Notes: a model not told the origin generated them from the letters alone. Counted from the first letter of the stretch, positions 24,165 through 34,746 are shown. The stretch is 64,000 nt of DNA from Fusobacterium ulcerans ATCC 49185 (GCF_900683735.1 NZ_LR215979.1:2418001-2482000); one strand, 5' to 3'. Translations and numbers: made by a program.

Positions 24165-25520
24165 ATGAAAATTACAATTGTTGGTGGAGGAAAAATAGGG
24201 GAACTCCTCTGTAAAGACCTTGCTATTGAAGGAAATGATATAACACTTATTGAAGAAGATCCAAAAATACTTGATAGAATTCTTTCTTCTTCTGATATTA
24301 TGGGATTGGTTGGAAATGGAGCCAATTGTGAAGTATTAAGAGAAGCTTCTGTTGAAACAGCTGATATCTTTATAGCTGTTACACATTCAGATGAAATCAA
24401 TATTATTTCATCAGTAATAGCAAAAAAAATGGGTGCTAAATATACAATAGCCAGAGTAAGAAATCCTGAATACTCTTCACAAATGAAATTTATGAGTGAT
24501 TCTTTAGGTATAGATATTATGCTGAATCCAGAGGCAGAAGCTGCTTATTTTATAGCTAGAAATCTTGAATTTCCCAATGCTTTAAATGTTGAAACTTTTG
24601 CTAATAACAAAGTTAATCTTGTGGAGGTTCTTGTAGAAAAAGATACCTATTTAGATGGAATAAAATTAGCAGAATTTAAAAATAAATACTTTGCAAGTAT
24701 CTTAGTGTGTATTGTAAAAAGAGGACAGGAAGTTTATATCCCAACTGGTAACTTTATTTTACAAGCTGGAGACAGAATATATGTAACTGGTATTCAAAGT
24801 GAACTCTCTAAGTTTTACAAATCCCTTGGTCATAAAGAAGAACGTATAAAGTCGGTTGTTATAATTGGTGGAGGACGTATCACTTATTATCTGACAGATA
24901 TTCTTTTAGAAAGAATGATGGATGTAAAAATAATTGAAATTGATGAAGAGAAAGCTCAAGAGTTAAGTGGTATATATGAAAATGCTGTTGTGGTACATGG
25001 TGATGGTACTGACAGTGAACTTCTTGATGAAGAAAGATTTGGAGAATACGATGCCTTTGTATCTCTCACTGGTATAGATGAAGAAAATATTATTCTTTCT
25101 ATGTATGCTAATAAATTAGGAATCAAAAAAACTATTACCAAAATAAATGGAATATCTTTATTCAATGTTTTAGAACTTGTAGGACTTCAGTCTATTGTTA
25201 CTCCTAAAAAAATAATTGCTGACTATATAGTAAGAATAGTGAGATCATTAGTAAGTTCACAGGGAGAAAATATTGAAACTCTTTACAGGCTTGTTGACAA
25301 CAATGTTGAAGCTATTGAATTTAAAGTTCCTGAAAATAGTGATGTTATTAATATTCCATTAAAAGATTTAAACACAAAAAATAACCTTCTTATTGCTTAC
25401 ATTTTAAGAAAAGGTCAACTGATATTTCCAGGAGGACTTGATGTATTAAAGCCTAAAGATAGAGTCATCATTGTCACTACTGAAAAATTCTTAGATGATA
25501 TTAATAAAATATTAAAATAA
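24165..25520 (+). CDS. trkA: Trk-type potassium uptake regulatory subunit TrkA
   Basis: 451 residues. It is a tandem of two RCK units, each with an NAD-binding Rossmann domain and a TrkA-C domain. The first GxGxxG is at residues 7-12 (GGGKIGELL) and the second near residue 227 (IIGGGRITYYL). TrkA is the cytoplasmic ring that gates the TrkH channel in response to nucleotides. It has an AGGAG site and is followed after 12 bases by trkH. Confidence 0.95.
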   Translation: MKITIVGGGKIGELLCKDLAIEGNDITLIEEDPKILDRILSSSDIMGLVGNGANCEVLREASVETADIFIAVTHSDEINIISSVIAKKMGAKYTIARVRNPEYSSQMKFMSDSLGIDIMLNPEAEAAYFIARNLEFPNALNVETFANNKVNLVEVLVEKDTYLDGIKLAEFKNKYFASILVCIVKRGQEVYIPTGNFILQAGDRIYVTGIQSELSKFYKSLGHKEERIKSVVIIGGGRITYYLTDILLERMMDVKIIEIDEEKAQELSGIYENAVVVHGDGTDSELLDEERFGEYDAFVSLTGIDEENIILSMYANKLGIKKTITKINGISLFNVLELVGLQSIVTPKKIIADYIVRIVRSLVSSQGENIETLYRLVDNNVEAIEFKVPENSDVINIPLKDLNTKNNLLIAYILRKGQLIFPGGLDVLKPKDRVIIVTTEKFLDDINKILK

Positions 25521-25532
25521 TGGGGAATGAAT

Positions 25533-26984
25533 ATGAATAATAAAATGGTAAGATATGTAATTGGACATATCTTAAAAATAGAAACTGCTTTTATGCTGAT
25601 ACCATTAGCATTAAGTTTTTTTTATCATGAAAGTATTACAGTTAAAAAAGCTTATGTCTTTACCATGGTGCTACTTTTGTTTTCCAGTCTTCTTATTTCT
25701 AAAAAGATTCCTGAAAATCAAAAGATATATGCTAAAGAAGGACTTGTTATAGTGTCAATTTCATGGATAGCATTATCACTTTTTGGGGCTCTTCCTTTTG
25801 TATTCAGCAAAAGAATACCCTCATTTATTGATGCTTTTTTTGAAACAGTAAGTGGTTTTACCACAACTGGAGCCAGTGTATTAACCAATGTTGAAGCTTT
25901 AGAAAATTCGCTATTATTCTGGAGAAGCTTTACTCATCTAGTAGGTGGAATGGGTGTACTGGTTCTGGCATTAGCTATACTGCCCAAAAATAATAATCAG
26001 TCTCTTCATATAATGAAAGCTGAAGTTCCTGGACCTACATTTGGTAAATTAGTTGCAAAAATGTCTTATAACTCAAGAATTCTTTATATGATATATATTT
26101 TCATCACTATTGTTATTACTGTACTATTAAAACTTGGAGGAATGTCTCTTTTTGATTCTATAGTTCATGCCTTTGGTACAGTGGGAACAGGAGGATTTGG
26201 TATAAAGAATAGTAGTATTGCCTATTATCATAGTTCATACATTGATTATGTCCTTGGAATAGGGATGCTTCTATGTGGTATGAACTTCAATCTTTTCTAT
26301 GCCTTGCTTTTAAAAAACTATAAACAGGTGTTCAAAAATGAAGAATTAAAATATTACTGTGGAATAGTTGCAATAGCTATAATTGCTATTGCAGTAAATA
26401 TATCATCTTCATATACAAGTATCAGACTTTTATTCAGAGATGTATTTTTTACCGTTTCATCTGTAATTACTACAACAGGATATTCTACTGTAGATTTTGA
26501 TACATGGCCTGTATTCTCCAAAACAATTCTTCTTTTGCTTATGTTTGTAGGAGGATGTGCTGGTTCTACAGCAGGAGGATTAAAAGTTTCAAGAATAGCA
26601 ATACTTTTTAAAACAGTTGTTGGAGAATTTAAAAAAATAGGTACTCCAAATAGAGTCATAAATATAAAAATGGATAAAAAAGTTATTACTAAAGAATTAT
26701 CTAGTGGAATAAGTACTTATCTGATGTTATACATTACTATATTTCTGATAGCTATTTTATTTGTAGCATGGGATTCCCCTGATTTCCTATCAGCATTCAG
26801 TGCTGTTGCAGCTACATTTAATAACATTGGTCCAGGAATGGGAATAGTTGGTCCAACATCTAACTATGCATCTTTTTCCAACATTAATAAAGTGATGCTG
26901 TCTTTGATAATGCTTTTAGGAAGACTGGAAATTTTTCCTATATTAATACTTTTTTCACCTAGTTTATATAAAAAATCCAATTAA
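25533..26984 (+). CDS. trkH: Trk-type potassium transporter membrane subunit TrkH
   Basis: About 483 residues. The ATG at 25533 is better spaced from the GGGGA site than the in-frame ATG at 25527. Four pore-loop repeats are visible, including TTTGAS, GTGGFG, TTTGYST and GGCAGSTAGGLK, the degenerate selectivity-filter glycines of the SKT superfamily. It forms the K+ channel with TrkA as the gating ring. Confidence 0.95.
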   Translation: MNNKMVRYVIGHILKIETAFMLIPLALSFFYHESITVKKAYVFTMVLLLFSSLLISKKIPENQKIYAKEGLVIVSISWIALSLFGALPFVFSKRIPSFIDAFFETVSGFTTTGASVLTNVEALENSLLFWRSFTHLVGGMGVLVLALAILPKNNNQSLHIMKAEVPGPTFGKLVAKMSYNSRILYMIYIFITIVITVLLKLGGMSLFDSIVHAFGTVGTGGFGIKNSSIAYYHSSYIDYVLGIGMLLCGMNFNLFYALLLKNYKQVFKNEELKYYCGIVAIAIIAIAVNISSSYTSIRLLFRDVFFTVSSVITTTGYSTVDFDTWPVFSKTILLLLMFVGGCAGSTAGGLKVSRIAILFKTVVGEFKKIGTPNRVINIKMDKKVITKELSSGISTYLMLYITIFLIAILFVAWDSPDFLSAFSAVAATFNNIGPGMGIVGPTSNYASFSNINKVMLSLIMLLGRLEIFPILILFSPSLYKKSN

Positions 26985-27022
26985 ATTAAAATATAGAAAC
27001 TATTGTCAATTTGGAATAGCTT

Positions 27023-27057
27023 AAAGCTGACTTGAATTTTTCTTTCTTGTCAGCTTT
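27023..27057 (+). terminator. Terminator of trkA-trkH
   Basis: AAAGCTGAC (27023-27031) pairs with GTCAGCTTT (27049-27057), followed by T on the plus strand. Confidence 0.75.
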
Positions 27058-27075
27058 TTCTTTTAAAATGAAAAA

Positions 27076-27121
27076 GAGGCTGTATAAATTAGTTCATAAA
27101 CCTCTAATTTGCAACAGCCTC
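27076..27121 (-). terminator. Terminator of the peptide-binding lipoprotein gene
   Basis: GAGGCTGT/ACAGCCTC arms around a long loop with a T run on the minus strand. Confidence 0.65.
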
Positions 27122-27132
27122 ACTTATTTTTT

Positions 27133-28650
27133 TTATTTAACTTTCTTTATTTTTGTCAAAACGTGATGCCCATTTGGTCTAAATATAAAATTAGTTATAT
27201 TTTTTCTCATTCCTACTAACTCATTTTTTCTAAGAATAGGTATCAATGGAAGATCCTCTTCTAATATAGCTTGAGCTTGTCTGTATATTTCAGCTCTTTT
27301 TTCCATATCAGTTTCTAATCTGCCTTGTTCAGCCAGCTTATCATATTCTGGGTTGCTGTAAAAACTTCTATTTCCTGCTGCTCCTCTTGCATCTGTATGA
27401 TAAAGTGGATACAATACAATATCAGAGTCATTAGTTCCTGGAAACCATCCACCTAAAATCAATTCATGTTGTCCAATTGCACTCTTTTCAAGATAAGTTC
27501 CCCATTCAACTGGTTCTATTATCAAATCTATTCCTAATTCTTTTAAGTTAGCCTGTATAATCTGAGCAGTCTGAATATTAGCTGGAGTAGAATCTGTCAT
27601 TATTTTCATCTCTTTAGGAATATCTCCAACTTCACTTAAAAGTTCTTTTGCTTTATCTAAATTCAAGCTGATATCTCCTGTTGGTTTTCCTCCTATCATA
27701 TTAGGACTTACCATAGATGTAGCAGGTTCTCCTGCATTATCATAAACAGCACTTAATATTCCTTCTCTATCTAAAACATTATTTACAGCTTGTCTGAATT
27801 CTTTTTTATTAAATGGATATTTTTCAGTATTGAATCCTACATATTCTGTTCTCATAGATGGTCTGTTGACTAAAGTAAGATCTTTATTTTCCTCTACAAA
27901 TTTTATATCTGATGGACTTAAATTATATGCTATATCCACTTCTCCAGTTTCAAGAGCTATAAGTCTGTTGTTGCCTTCTGGTATAACTTTAAATACAAGT
28001 TCATCTATTTCTGGTTTTCCCATAAAACTCTCTTCAAAAGGTTCAAACTTCAATACATCTCCACTATTCCAATAAATAAGTCTGAAAGGGCCTGTTCCAT
28101 TTGGATTTATAGCTATTTCACTTTCTCCTCTTTTCAGTGTATCTTCTTTATTTATTATTCCACAAAGAGAAAGAGTCATATTATACAGTAATGGCGAAAA
28201 TTCACTTGATAAAAGTACTCTTACATGGGCATCATCCACTATTTCAACACCACTTATTTTTTCTAGAAGTATACGTGTTCCAGCTTTTTCTCTCATTCTT
28301 TCTACAGAAAAAGCTATATCTTCCACTGTAAGTTCAGCACCATTGTGAAATTTTATTCCTTTTTTTATAGTAAAAAGAATTGACTTTGGATTTTCAAATT
28401 CCCATTTCTCAGCTATTTCTGGAATAAGATTCCCTTCATCATCTACAGCTAAAAGAGTATTGAATACTTGTCTTGCTACAGTCATAGAAGCTACCTGATT
28501 TGCAAGAGGTGGATCCAAAGTTTTAGGTTTTGCTGCCTGTGCTACAGTTACAGTTACTTTTTCACTTTTTACCACTTTCTTTTCTTCTGTTTTCCCTCCA
28601 CAACCTAATAAAAACAGTGACAATGTTAATACTGCTATTTTTTTTATCAT
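27133..28650 (-). CDS. ABC transporter substrate-binding lipoprotein, peptide/nickel family (SBP_bac_5)
   Basis: 505 residues. It has a lipoprotein signal ending LLGC with Cys17 as the lipidated residue, then the family 5 fold: KPKTLDPPLANQVAS near the start, KWEFENPKSILFTIKKGIKFHNG, and RQAVNNVLDREGI in the middle. It binds oligopeptides or similar ligands in the periplasm. No permease or ATPase gene is next to it, so it is an orphan component and the ligand cannot be predicted. Confidence 0.9.
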   Translation of the reverse strand: MIKKIAVLTLSLFLLGCGGKTEEKKVVKSEKVTVTVAQAAKPKTLDPPLANQVASMTVARQVFNTLLAVDDEGNLIPEIAEKWEFENPKSILFTIKKGIKFHNGAELTVEDIAFSVERMREKAGTRILLEKISGVEIVDDAHVRVLLSSEFSPLLYNMTLSLCGIINKEDTLKRGESEIAINPNGTGPFRLIYWNSGDVLKFEPFEESFMGKPEIDELVFKVIPEGNNRLIALETGEVDIAYNLSPSDIKFVEENKDLTLVNRPSMRTEYVGFNTEKYPFNKKEFRQAVNNVLDREGILSAVYDNAGEPATSMVSPNMIGGKPTGDISLNLDKAKELLSEVGDIPKEMKIMTDSTPANIQTAQIIQANLKELGIDLIIEPVEWGTYLEKSAIGQHELILGGWFPGTNDSDIVLYPLYHTDARGAAGNRSFYSNPEYDKLAEQGRLETDMEKRAEIYRQAQAILEEDLPLIPILRKNELVGMRKNITNFIFRPNGHHVLTKIKKVK

Positions 28651-28722
28651 ATGTTCCTCCCAAGATTATTTTGATATACATCTCTCTATTTTCTATCATG
28701 TTTCTTTCTCTCTGTCCAGATT

Positions 28723-31700
28723 TTATTTTACATTTAATAGTTCTAATATATCTTTTTTTGTCATAGAGAATGTTTTGTCTATATTTTCATCTAATATTTC
28801 TTTTATTAATTTTTCTTTTTTATCTTTTATTATATTTATTTTTTCCTCTATAGTTCCCTTAGCTATCATTTTAAAAACATTGACATTTTTTTTCTGTCCT
28901 ATTCTATATGCTCTGTCAGTAGCTTGATTTTCAACTGAAGAATTCCACCAAGGGTCAACATGTATCACTGTATCTGCACCAGTAAGATTAATTCCATTTC
29001 CTCCTGCTTTCAATGATATAATAAATATATCTCCTTCTCCTCTATTAAATCTTTCTATAAGTTCCATTCTTTTTCCTGATTTTGTTTTTCCATCTAGATA
29101 CATATAATTTACATCTTTAGGAAGACTTTCTTTAATTATATCCAGCATTTCTGTAAATTGGGAAAACAGAAGTACTCTATGATTTCCACTTCTGCACTCT
29201 TCCAAAAGTTCCAGTATAGCTTCTAACTTTGAACTCTCACCTTTATAGTCTTTTAAAAAAAGTTTTGGATGATTGCAAAGCTGTCTTAACTTTGTAAGAT
29301 ATGCAAATATTTCCACTGAATTATCTTTGCTATGAATCTCTTCTTTATATTTTTCTAAGTAAGCTAAATAAAGTTTTTTCTCATCTTCACTTAATTCAAC
29401 CATGATATCTGTTTCAATTTTATCAGGAAGCTCAGGAAGCACATCATTTTTTAATCTTCTTAAAATAAATGGAGCTATCATTGTTCTAAGTTCTTCTAAA
29501 TTATTATTTTCTCTATATTTTTTCAAAAATTTTGTATGCTTTCCTAAGTATCCAGGAAAAATAAAATCAAAAATACTCCATAATTCCAAAGTAGTGTTTT
29601 CTATTGGAGTCCCTGTTAAAGCTATTCTTATATCTGCTTTTATTTTTTTCACAAAATAAGCAGTTCTTGATAAATAGTTCTTGATATTCTGAGCTTCATC
29701 CAGTACTAAAGTATCAATTTTTACATCATTATAAAATTCTCCATCTTTCATTAAAAAACCATATGTACTTATGAGAATATCTCCAGCTTTTGAATTCTCT
29801 ATTATCTCTTTTCTTATTACTGCTTTTCCTTCAACTATATTTACACGAAGGTTAGGAGCAAATTTTTTAAATTCCTTTCTCCAGTTATACATAAGGCTTT
29901 TTGGTACAATTATAAGTCTTATTCCATCATTTTCTTCTAACATAGAAAAATATGATATCATTTGTAAAGTTTTCCCCAATCCCATATCATCAGCTAGTAC
30001 TCCGCCCATCTTTATTTTTCTTAAAGCTAAAAGCCACTGTACTCCTACTTTTTGATATTCTCTTAACATTGGAAACTTTTCATCTATATTTGAATCATTA
30101 TTCTTTTTCTTAGATTTTACAATTTCTTTACATACATTTTCCATATCACTGCTCATTTTTACATTGTTTAATCGATCTAAAAAGTTTAATATAAAATATC
30201 CATAAGCTTTTTCTCTTTTTATTTTTCCAGAAATTATTTCACTTTTTTTAGCTTCCGCTTCTTCTAAAAGCTTTGAAAGTTCTTCCATACTTTTATTTTC
30301 TCCTAAAAGGAGCATTTCTCTATTTTTGAGAATATAGTATTTTTTCTTTTCTTTAATAGCTTTCAGTACTTCATATACTTCTTCTTTTGTAATTCCATCT
30401 ACTTCAAAGCTTATTTCAAAGAGATCAGTCATTTTAGCAGACATATGATAACTTACTGTTTCATATTTTTTTATTTTAAAGTTCTCTGAATAAAATACTC
30501 TATATTTTTCACTTAAAATTGGAACAGCATTTTTTATGAAATTATATATTTCATCTGAATCTTTTAAAATATATTTTTCATCTTTTTTTACAAATTTATA
30601 TGTTCCTAATATTTCAGAAATAATTTTTTCATCTATATGTTTATCTTCAATAATAATAACTTTATTTATATCTTTTTCTCTTTTTTCATCAAATATTTTT
30701 TCTATTATTATATTTATTCCTTCTTTTTCACACAAATCCATAAATATTCCTATTTCTACTACTTTAGGCTCATATACTTTTTCTTTCATTTTTTTATCTA
30801 AATTGATTTTTGAAAATGTTGAAATTTTTAGCATTACATCTTTTACATATTCTTCTTTTAAACTCAAATTCCAATCCTTTAATTTCATTATATTTTCAAA
30901 CTCTCTAAATTTTTCAAGCTTCTCTTGAGATACTTTATATATCTTTGTATCAATAATATCTCTATAAGCAATATAACTATATCCTATACTTAAATATTTT
31001 ACAAAATCAGGAATACTTATATTTATACTCTCGTTATAATAATTTAAATTTACTTTTATAATTTTTTCTAAATTTTCTTTTTCAATCTTTACATTTTTAT
31101 TTTTTTCTAATATATTAATTATTCTTTCAGCAGACCTTTTTCTTTCCAGTACCTTTTCAATAGAAAAATTTTCCTTTGAATTATTAGAACTAAAAAATTC
31201 ATATAACTCTTTCAAGTAATCTATAAGTTCTTTTTCCCAGCCAACAAAATAATCTTTTTTAGGGTCATAAGTATACTGTACTCCAAATTTCATTTGCTTT
31301 TCTTCATAGCTTTCTAAAAATTCTGAAAGTTTATGATTCAATTTATATTTTTTTCCTTTTGCTGTAATTGACATATTTATATCAAGAACATATTTGCTCA
31401 TATCATTGTTATTAACTAACCATAAATCAGTTTCCAAAACTATTCTATTTTTTTCTTTTTCTTTTTTTTGGAAATATTCTATTATTTCCTTTTCTTCTTT
31501 TTCTTCCAATTCCTCAAGAAAAGCATTTCCTCCAAATGCCAAAGCCACTATATGTTTGCATATATTTCCATTTGCTTCAAAATACCTACAGTCACATTTA
31601 TAATTTATAAGTTCATCTTTTGTAAATTTAATATTAGAGGTATATACATCTCCAGCTCCACCAATTCTTCCTTTCATTTCAAATATAGTTTCATCTTCAT

Positions 31701-31818
31701 TTTTAATCTTTTCTATTTGATAATCAAGAAGCTGCCTGTTGTCATAGCAATCTTTTCCTTTATCAAATACTTTTTCATTTTTAGTTTTTCTGAATGCATT
31801 CAGTAAGAATCTTGCCAC
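28723..31818 (-). CDS. SNF2-family DNA helicase/ATPase with N-terminal SWIM zinc finger
   Basis: 1031 residues. The SWIM finger is C75-x-C77..C87-x-H89. A long middle region of the bacterial SNF2-associated type follows, then the SNF2 ATPase with Walker A DMGLGKT (about 611-617), DEAQ box (707-710), ALTGTPIEN and the C-terminal helicase motifs LFSQFTEM, SLKAGGNGINL and DRAYRIGQ. These are ATP-driven DNA translocases or remodellers; the exact bacterial role is unclear. The start is a GTG at 31818 without a good ribosome site, so the true start may differ by some codons. A second SWIM protein lies at 33 kb. Confidence 0.9.
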   Translation of the reverse strand: MARFLLNAFRKTKNEKVFDKGKDCYDNRQLLDYQIEKIKNEDETIFEMKGRIGGAGDVYTSNIKFTKDELINYKCDCRYFEANGNICKHIVALAFGGNAFLEELEEKEEKEIIEYFQKKEKEKNRIVLETDLWLVNNNDMSKYVLDINMSITAKGKKYKLNHKLSEFLESYEEKQMKFGVQYTYDPKKDYFVGWEKELIDYLKELYEFFSSNNSKENFSIEKVLERKRSAERIINILEKNKNVKIEKENLEKIIKVNLNYYNESINISIPDFVKYLSIGYSYIAYRDIIDTKIYKVSQEKLEKFREFENIMKLKDWNLSLKEEYVKDVMLKISTFSKINLDKKMKEKVYEPKVVEIGIFMDLCEKEGINIIIEKIFDEKREKDINKVIIIEDKHIDEKIISEILGTYKFVKKDEKYILKDSDEIYNFIKNAVPILSEKYRVFYSENFKIKKYETVSYHMSAKMTDLFEISFEVDGITKEEVYEVLKAIKEKKKYYILKNREMLLLGENKSMEELSKLLEEAEAKKSEIISGKIKREKAYGYFILNFLDRLNNVKMSSDMENVCKEIVKSKKKNNDSNIDEKFPMLREYQKVGVQWLLALRKIKMGGVLADDMGLGKTLQMISYFSMLEENDGIRLIIVPKSLMYNWRKEFKKFAPNLRVNIVEGKAVIRKEIIENSKAGDILISTYGFLMKDGEFYNDVKIDTLVLDEAQNIKNYLSRTAYFVKKIKADIRIALTGTPIENTTLELWSIFDFIFPGYLGKHTKFLKKYRENNNLEELRTMIAPFILRRLKNDVLPELPDKIETDIMVELSEDEKKLYLAYLEKYKEEIHSKDNSVEIFAYLTKLRQLCNHPKLFLKDYKGESSKLEAILELLEECRSGNHRVLLFSQFTEMLDIIKESLPKDVNYMYLDGKTKSGKRMELIERFNRGEGDIFIISLKAGGNGINLTGADTVIHVDPWWNSSVENQATDRAYRIGQKKNVNVFKMIAKGTIEEKINIIKDKKEKLIKEILDENIDKTFSMTKKDILELLNVK

Positions 31819-31887
31819 TTTATATTTAGAATCTTCTATAAAAAATAGATTCTATCCTCCTTTATTTAAATTTCTATCTATAACCAG

Positions 31888-31918
31888 AAAGAACAGAATT
31901 AAAATAATTCTGTTCTTT
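31888..31918 (-). terminator. Terminator-like hairpin after the DUF2085 gene
   Basis: AAAGAACAGAATT/AATTCTGTTCTTT is a perfect 13-bp hairpin. The T tract after it is weak. Confidence 0.5.
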
Positions 31919-31930
31919 AAATTAATTTTT

Positions 31931-32302
31931 TTATTTAATAAAATTATATTTTTCCAAAAAAATAAGAGCTAATTTCATCATTATTCTATGAAAGTATACA
32001 AAAATAAATATAGTTCCCATACCAAACAAAATTCCTGTAATAATTCTCTTGATATTATTGCTCTCTTTTTTTCTTAATGACTGCATAGTTCCATCAACTA
32101 TCAAAGGAAAAAGAATCAATATAGTAATATACCCTTTAGGAACTTCTAATAAAAGACAATATATTATTCCAAATATCCATCCCAGCAGTATTCCTGTACA
32201 TCTCGCACATATAGGAAATTGTTTTTCTTTAAAGTAAAGACTTCTTTCAGGTTTTGAATGGCACATAAATAATATTTTTAAAAATTTTCCTACTCTATAC
32301 AT
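31931..32302 (-). CDS. DUF2085 family membrane protein
   Basis: 123 residues with about three hydrophobic segments. The family signature is clear: CHSKPERSLYF followed by FPICARCTGILLG, with two cysteine/histidine groups that may bind metal. Function is unknown. It overlaps the preceding gene by one base (TAATG), so the two are translationally coupled. Confidence 0.8.
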   Translation of the reverse strand: MYRVGKFLKILFMCHSKPERSLYFKEKQFPICARCTGILLGWIFGIIYCLLLEVPKGYITILILFPLIVDGTMQSLRKKESNNIKRIITGILFGMGTIFIFVYFHRIMMKLALIFLEKYNFIK

Positions 32303-32565
32303 TAGCTTGTTGCAACAATAACTAATACAATAAATATAAAATAAAGAATAACAAATATTACTCCTAAAATTGCACTGACCAAAGCTCCTATTCCCAATGC
32401 CTTTGCTGTTTTAGGTTTTTCATCTCTCCATACCAGCCATAATATCAACCCAACCATTGGAATACAAAAACCTAGACATCCCCAGCCAAAACCGCCTCTA
32501 TCTAGATTTTTTACTTGTACCCTTTCTTCTGCTGCCGTATCAAATTCATCTTTTTGTTCGCTCAT
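32302..32565 (-). CDS. Small two-helix membrane protein, unknown function
   Basis: 87 residues. A hydrophilic N-terminus (about 25 residues) is followed by GCLGFCIPMVGLILWLVWRD, a short charged loop and a second long hydrophobic segment. It resembles small DUF4190-like or zinc-ribbon-associated membrane proteins, but I cannot assign a family with confidence. It is the first gene of the pair with DUF2085. Confidence 0.65.
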   Translation of the reverse strand: MSEQKDEFDTAAEERVQVKNLDRGGFGWGCLGFCIPMVGLILWLVWRDEKPKTAKALGIGALVSAILGVIFVILYFIFIVLVIVATS

Positions 32566-32755
32566 TATGTATCCCCCTTGATGTTTTAATATATTTACAT
32601 TTTATCATAGCTGTTCAAGTATTTCCAGATTATTTCCTCTATTACTTTAAATTTGAAATTTCAATTCAATTACATTTTTTGAAAAATAATCTTCATAGCT
32701 TTTTATTTTTATAAATAAAATCATCCTATTATCAAAAAGAAAAATAGAGAATTTT

Positions 32756-33046
32756 TTAAAAAATCATATCCTTTGCATTTTGAATATAAAATTCCAATTT
32801 ACAAAATATGTCAGCAGCTGTTTTTATATCATACTCAAAACTATTTCTTCTCTTATTAAGTTCGTTTTTTAAATTTCCTATAAGTTCTCCTGCTTTACTC
32901 ATTCCAGTTTTCCTGCACAAATTTTCTATTTGTTCAAGCTTTTCAAGAGTTGCAGGTTGTACTGTATGAAAACCACTTAGAAAAATATCATTCATAATAT
33001 TTTCTGTATCATTTATTATTGTTTCTACAACATTATTATTTTTCAT
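32756..33046 (-). CDS. 96-residue helical protein at the end of the yeh-like operon
   Basis: 96 residues, predicted mostly helical, with one cysteine in each half (NLCRKTG and DIFCKLEF). I recognise no domain. A CAGGTGA site precedes the ATG and the gene is only 11 bases behind the SWIM gene, so it belongs to the same transcript. It has no counterpart that I know of in the E. coli yeh set. Confidence 0.6.
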   Translation of the reverse strand: MKNNNVVETIINDTENIMNDIFLSGFHTVQPATLEKLEQIENLCRKTGMSKAGELIGNLKNELNKRRNSFEYDIKTAADIFCKLEFYIQNAKDMIF

Positions 33047-33057
33047 TTTTCACCTGC

Positions 33058-34746
33058 TTAAAAAAATATATTTCTTACCTGTCCATCTTGTATTCCACTT
33101 AAAAATCTTCCATTCATTATACCATTCTTTTCATTAATACTTCCAAGTATATACTCAAAATAAAGTCCTGTTTTATTCTTTTCAAAATACTTTATAGCAT
33201 TTTCTGATACAGAATTATATTTTATATCAAAAGTTATAATATTTCCGTTTGAATCTAAAGAATCAAATTTAAGTTTTTGTTCTATCTTATCATACTCTAT
33301 ATTTTTTATCTCTTCTACTTTTATTAAAAAAATACTTTTAGTAGCTGAATATGGTTCGAAATACTTAAATTTATGCTGTCTTAACTCTTCTACTATAGAA
33401 GAGTAATCAGAAACTGCTATTTCCTGTACATCTTCTCTAGAAGTTTTTCCTTTTATACTACAAATTGTAGATTTTGCAGAAGATATTTTTCCAGTAGATA
33501 ATTTTACATCTCTCAAAGACATTTTTGACATGGATACTTCTTTAAAAGAAAGCTCATTAGACCATACCTGCCCCATATTATACAAAGTGCCTAATTGTGA
33601 ACTATTTTCATAAGGTCTGAGGGTACTCATAGATAAAATAGTCTTTATATCCTTACAATAAAAATAAGCTGTTATTAAAAGATCATTTCTTTTAGTGATT
33701 CCTCCAGAAGCTCCCAAACCTATCAACTCAATATTATCAAGATTAAATTTTTCTTCCTGTCTCTGTCCTGCAAGCATCATTTTTTTTCTGTTATCTTCTG
33801 TTGCAAGAAGAGCTGATGTTCTATTATAGACAGAACATAATATATGCATCAATCTTTTATTAGAAAAAGATATATTTTTAGAAAAATAAAATCCTAGCTC
33901 ACTTGAAAGATTTTTCAATTCATCTGCTGCTGCAAAAAGTTTTATTCCATAAGTCTGTATATAGAATTTTTCTGCCTGACTTATTTCATTTCCAGTTAGT
34001 CCAGATATTCCCTTATCAAATATAGAACTTATAAAAATATGAAGATTCTTTATAATTTCTTTTTCCTTTTCTCCTATCTCTATTTTATCATATTCTGTAT
34101 CCTCTTCTGTTATTTTCCCCTCTTTTATCAAGTAAGATATCAGGGCATATGCTTTATGTGAACAGATTCCTTTTTCTTTACAAGAACACATAGCATTCTC
34201 TATAGAATTTTCTTTTGGAAAATACACTTTTACATTTAGACTGGCAATAGATACAGTAAGCATATCTCCATATTCAAACACTGCTTCATCTCTGATAAAA
34301 ATTGAATTGATAAGAGAATTATAATTTTTCTTTCCAACTAATTCTAATATCTTTTCTCCAGTAATTTTTTTCAGTTCTTCATAAAATGCTGTTTCATCAA
34401 TTTCCTCTTTTGCCTCTTCTTTTACTCCTTCAGCTCCATCTTGATTATTATCATAGAATTCCTTTAAATAAAGAAGAGCCATTACAATATGTTTACAGAT
34501 ACTGGAAGAGGGACATGTACATTTACTATTTTGAACATTTACATTCAGCTCTACCACTGCATCTTCTATTTTTACTTCTATGATTCCTGTATTTTTTACT
34601 GATAATAAAATATTTTCTCTAGCCTTTTCCAAATCTTTTATAGAACGTTTATATATTCCTTTATTTGAAATACTTACTATAAATTCTTCATTGATAAAGG
34701 GAAGAAAAGATTTTATTTCATTTATAATACTATTTTTGCTATCCAT
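33058..34746 (-). CDS. SWIM zinc-finger protein (YehQ-like)
   Basis: 562 residues with two SWIM-type fingers: C76-x-C78..C84-x-H86 and C187-x-C189..C195-x-H197. The remainder has no motif I recognise. The gene overlaps the VWA gene by 25 bases, and an AAGGAG site precedes its ATG. Position and domain match yehQ, the SWIM member of the E. coli yeh cluster. SWIM fingers bind DNA or proteins; the target is unknown. Confidence 0.8.
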   Translation of the reverse strand: MDSKNSIINEIKSFLPFINEEFIVSISNKGIYKRSIKDLEKARENILLSVKNTGIIEVKIEDAVVELNVNVQNSKCTCPSSSICKHIVMALLYLKEFYDNNQDGAEGVKEEAKEEIDETAFYEELKKITGEKILELVGKKNYNSLINSIFIRDEAVFEYGDMLTVSIASLNVKVYFPKENSIENAMCSCKEKGICSHKAYALISYLIKEGKITEEDTEYDKIEIGEKEKEIIKNLHIFISSIFDKGISGLTGNEISQAEKFYIQTYGIKLFAAADELKNLSSELGFYFSKNISFSNKRLMHILCSVYNRTSALLATEDNRKKMMLAGQRQEEKFNLDNIELIGLGASGGITKRNDLLITAYFYCKDIKTILSMSTLRPYENSSQLGTLYNMGQVWSNELSFKEVSMSKMSLRDVKLSTGKISSAKSTICSIKGKTSREDVQEIAVSDYSSIVEELRQHKFKYFEPYSATKSIFLIKVEEIKNIEYDKIEQKLKFDSLDSNGNIITFDIKYNSVSENAIKYFEKNKTGLYFEYILGSINEKNGIMNGRFLSGIQDGQVRNIFF

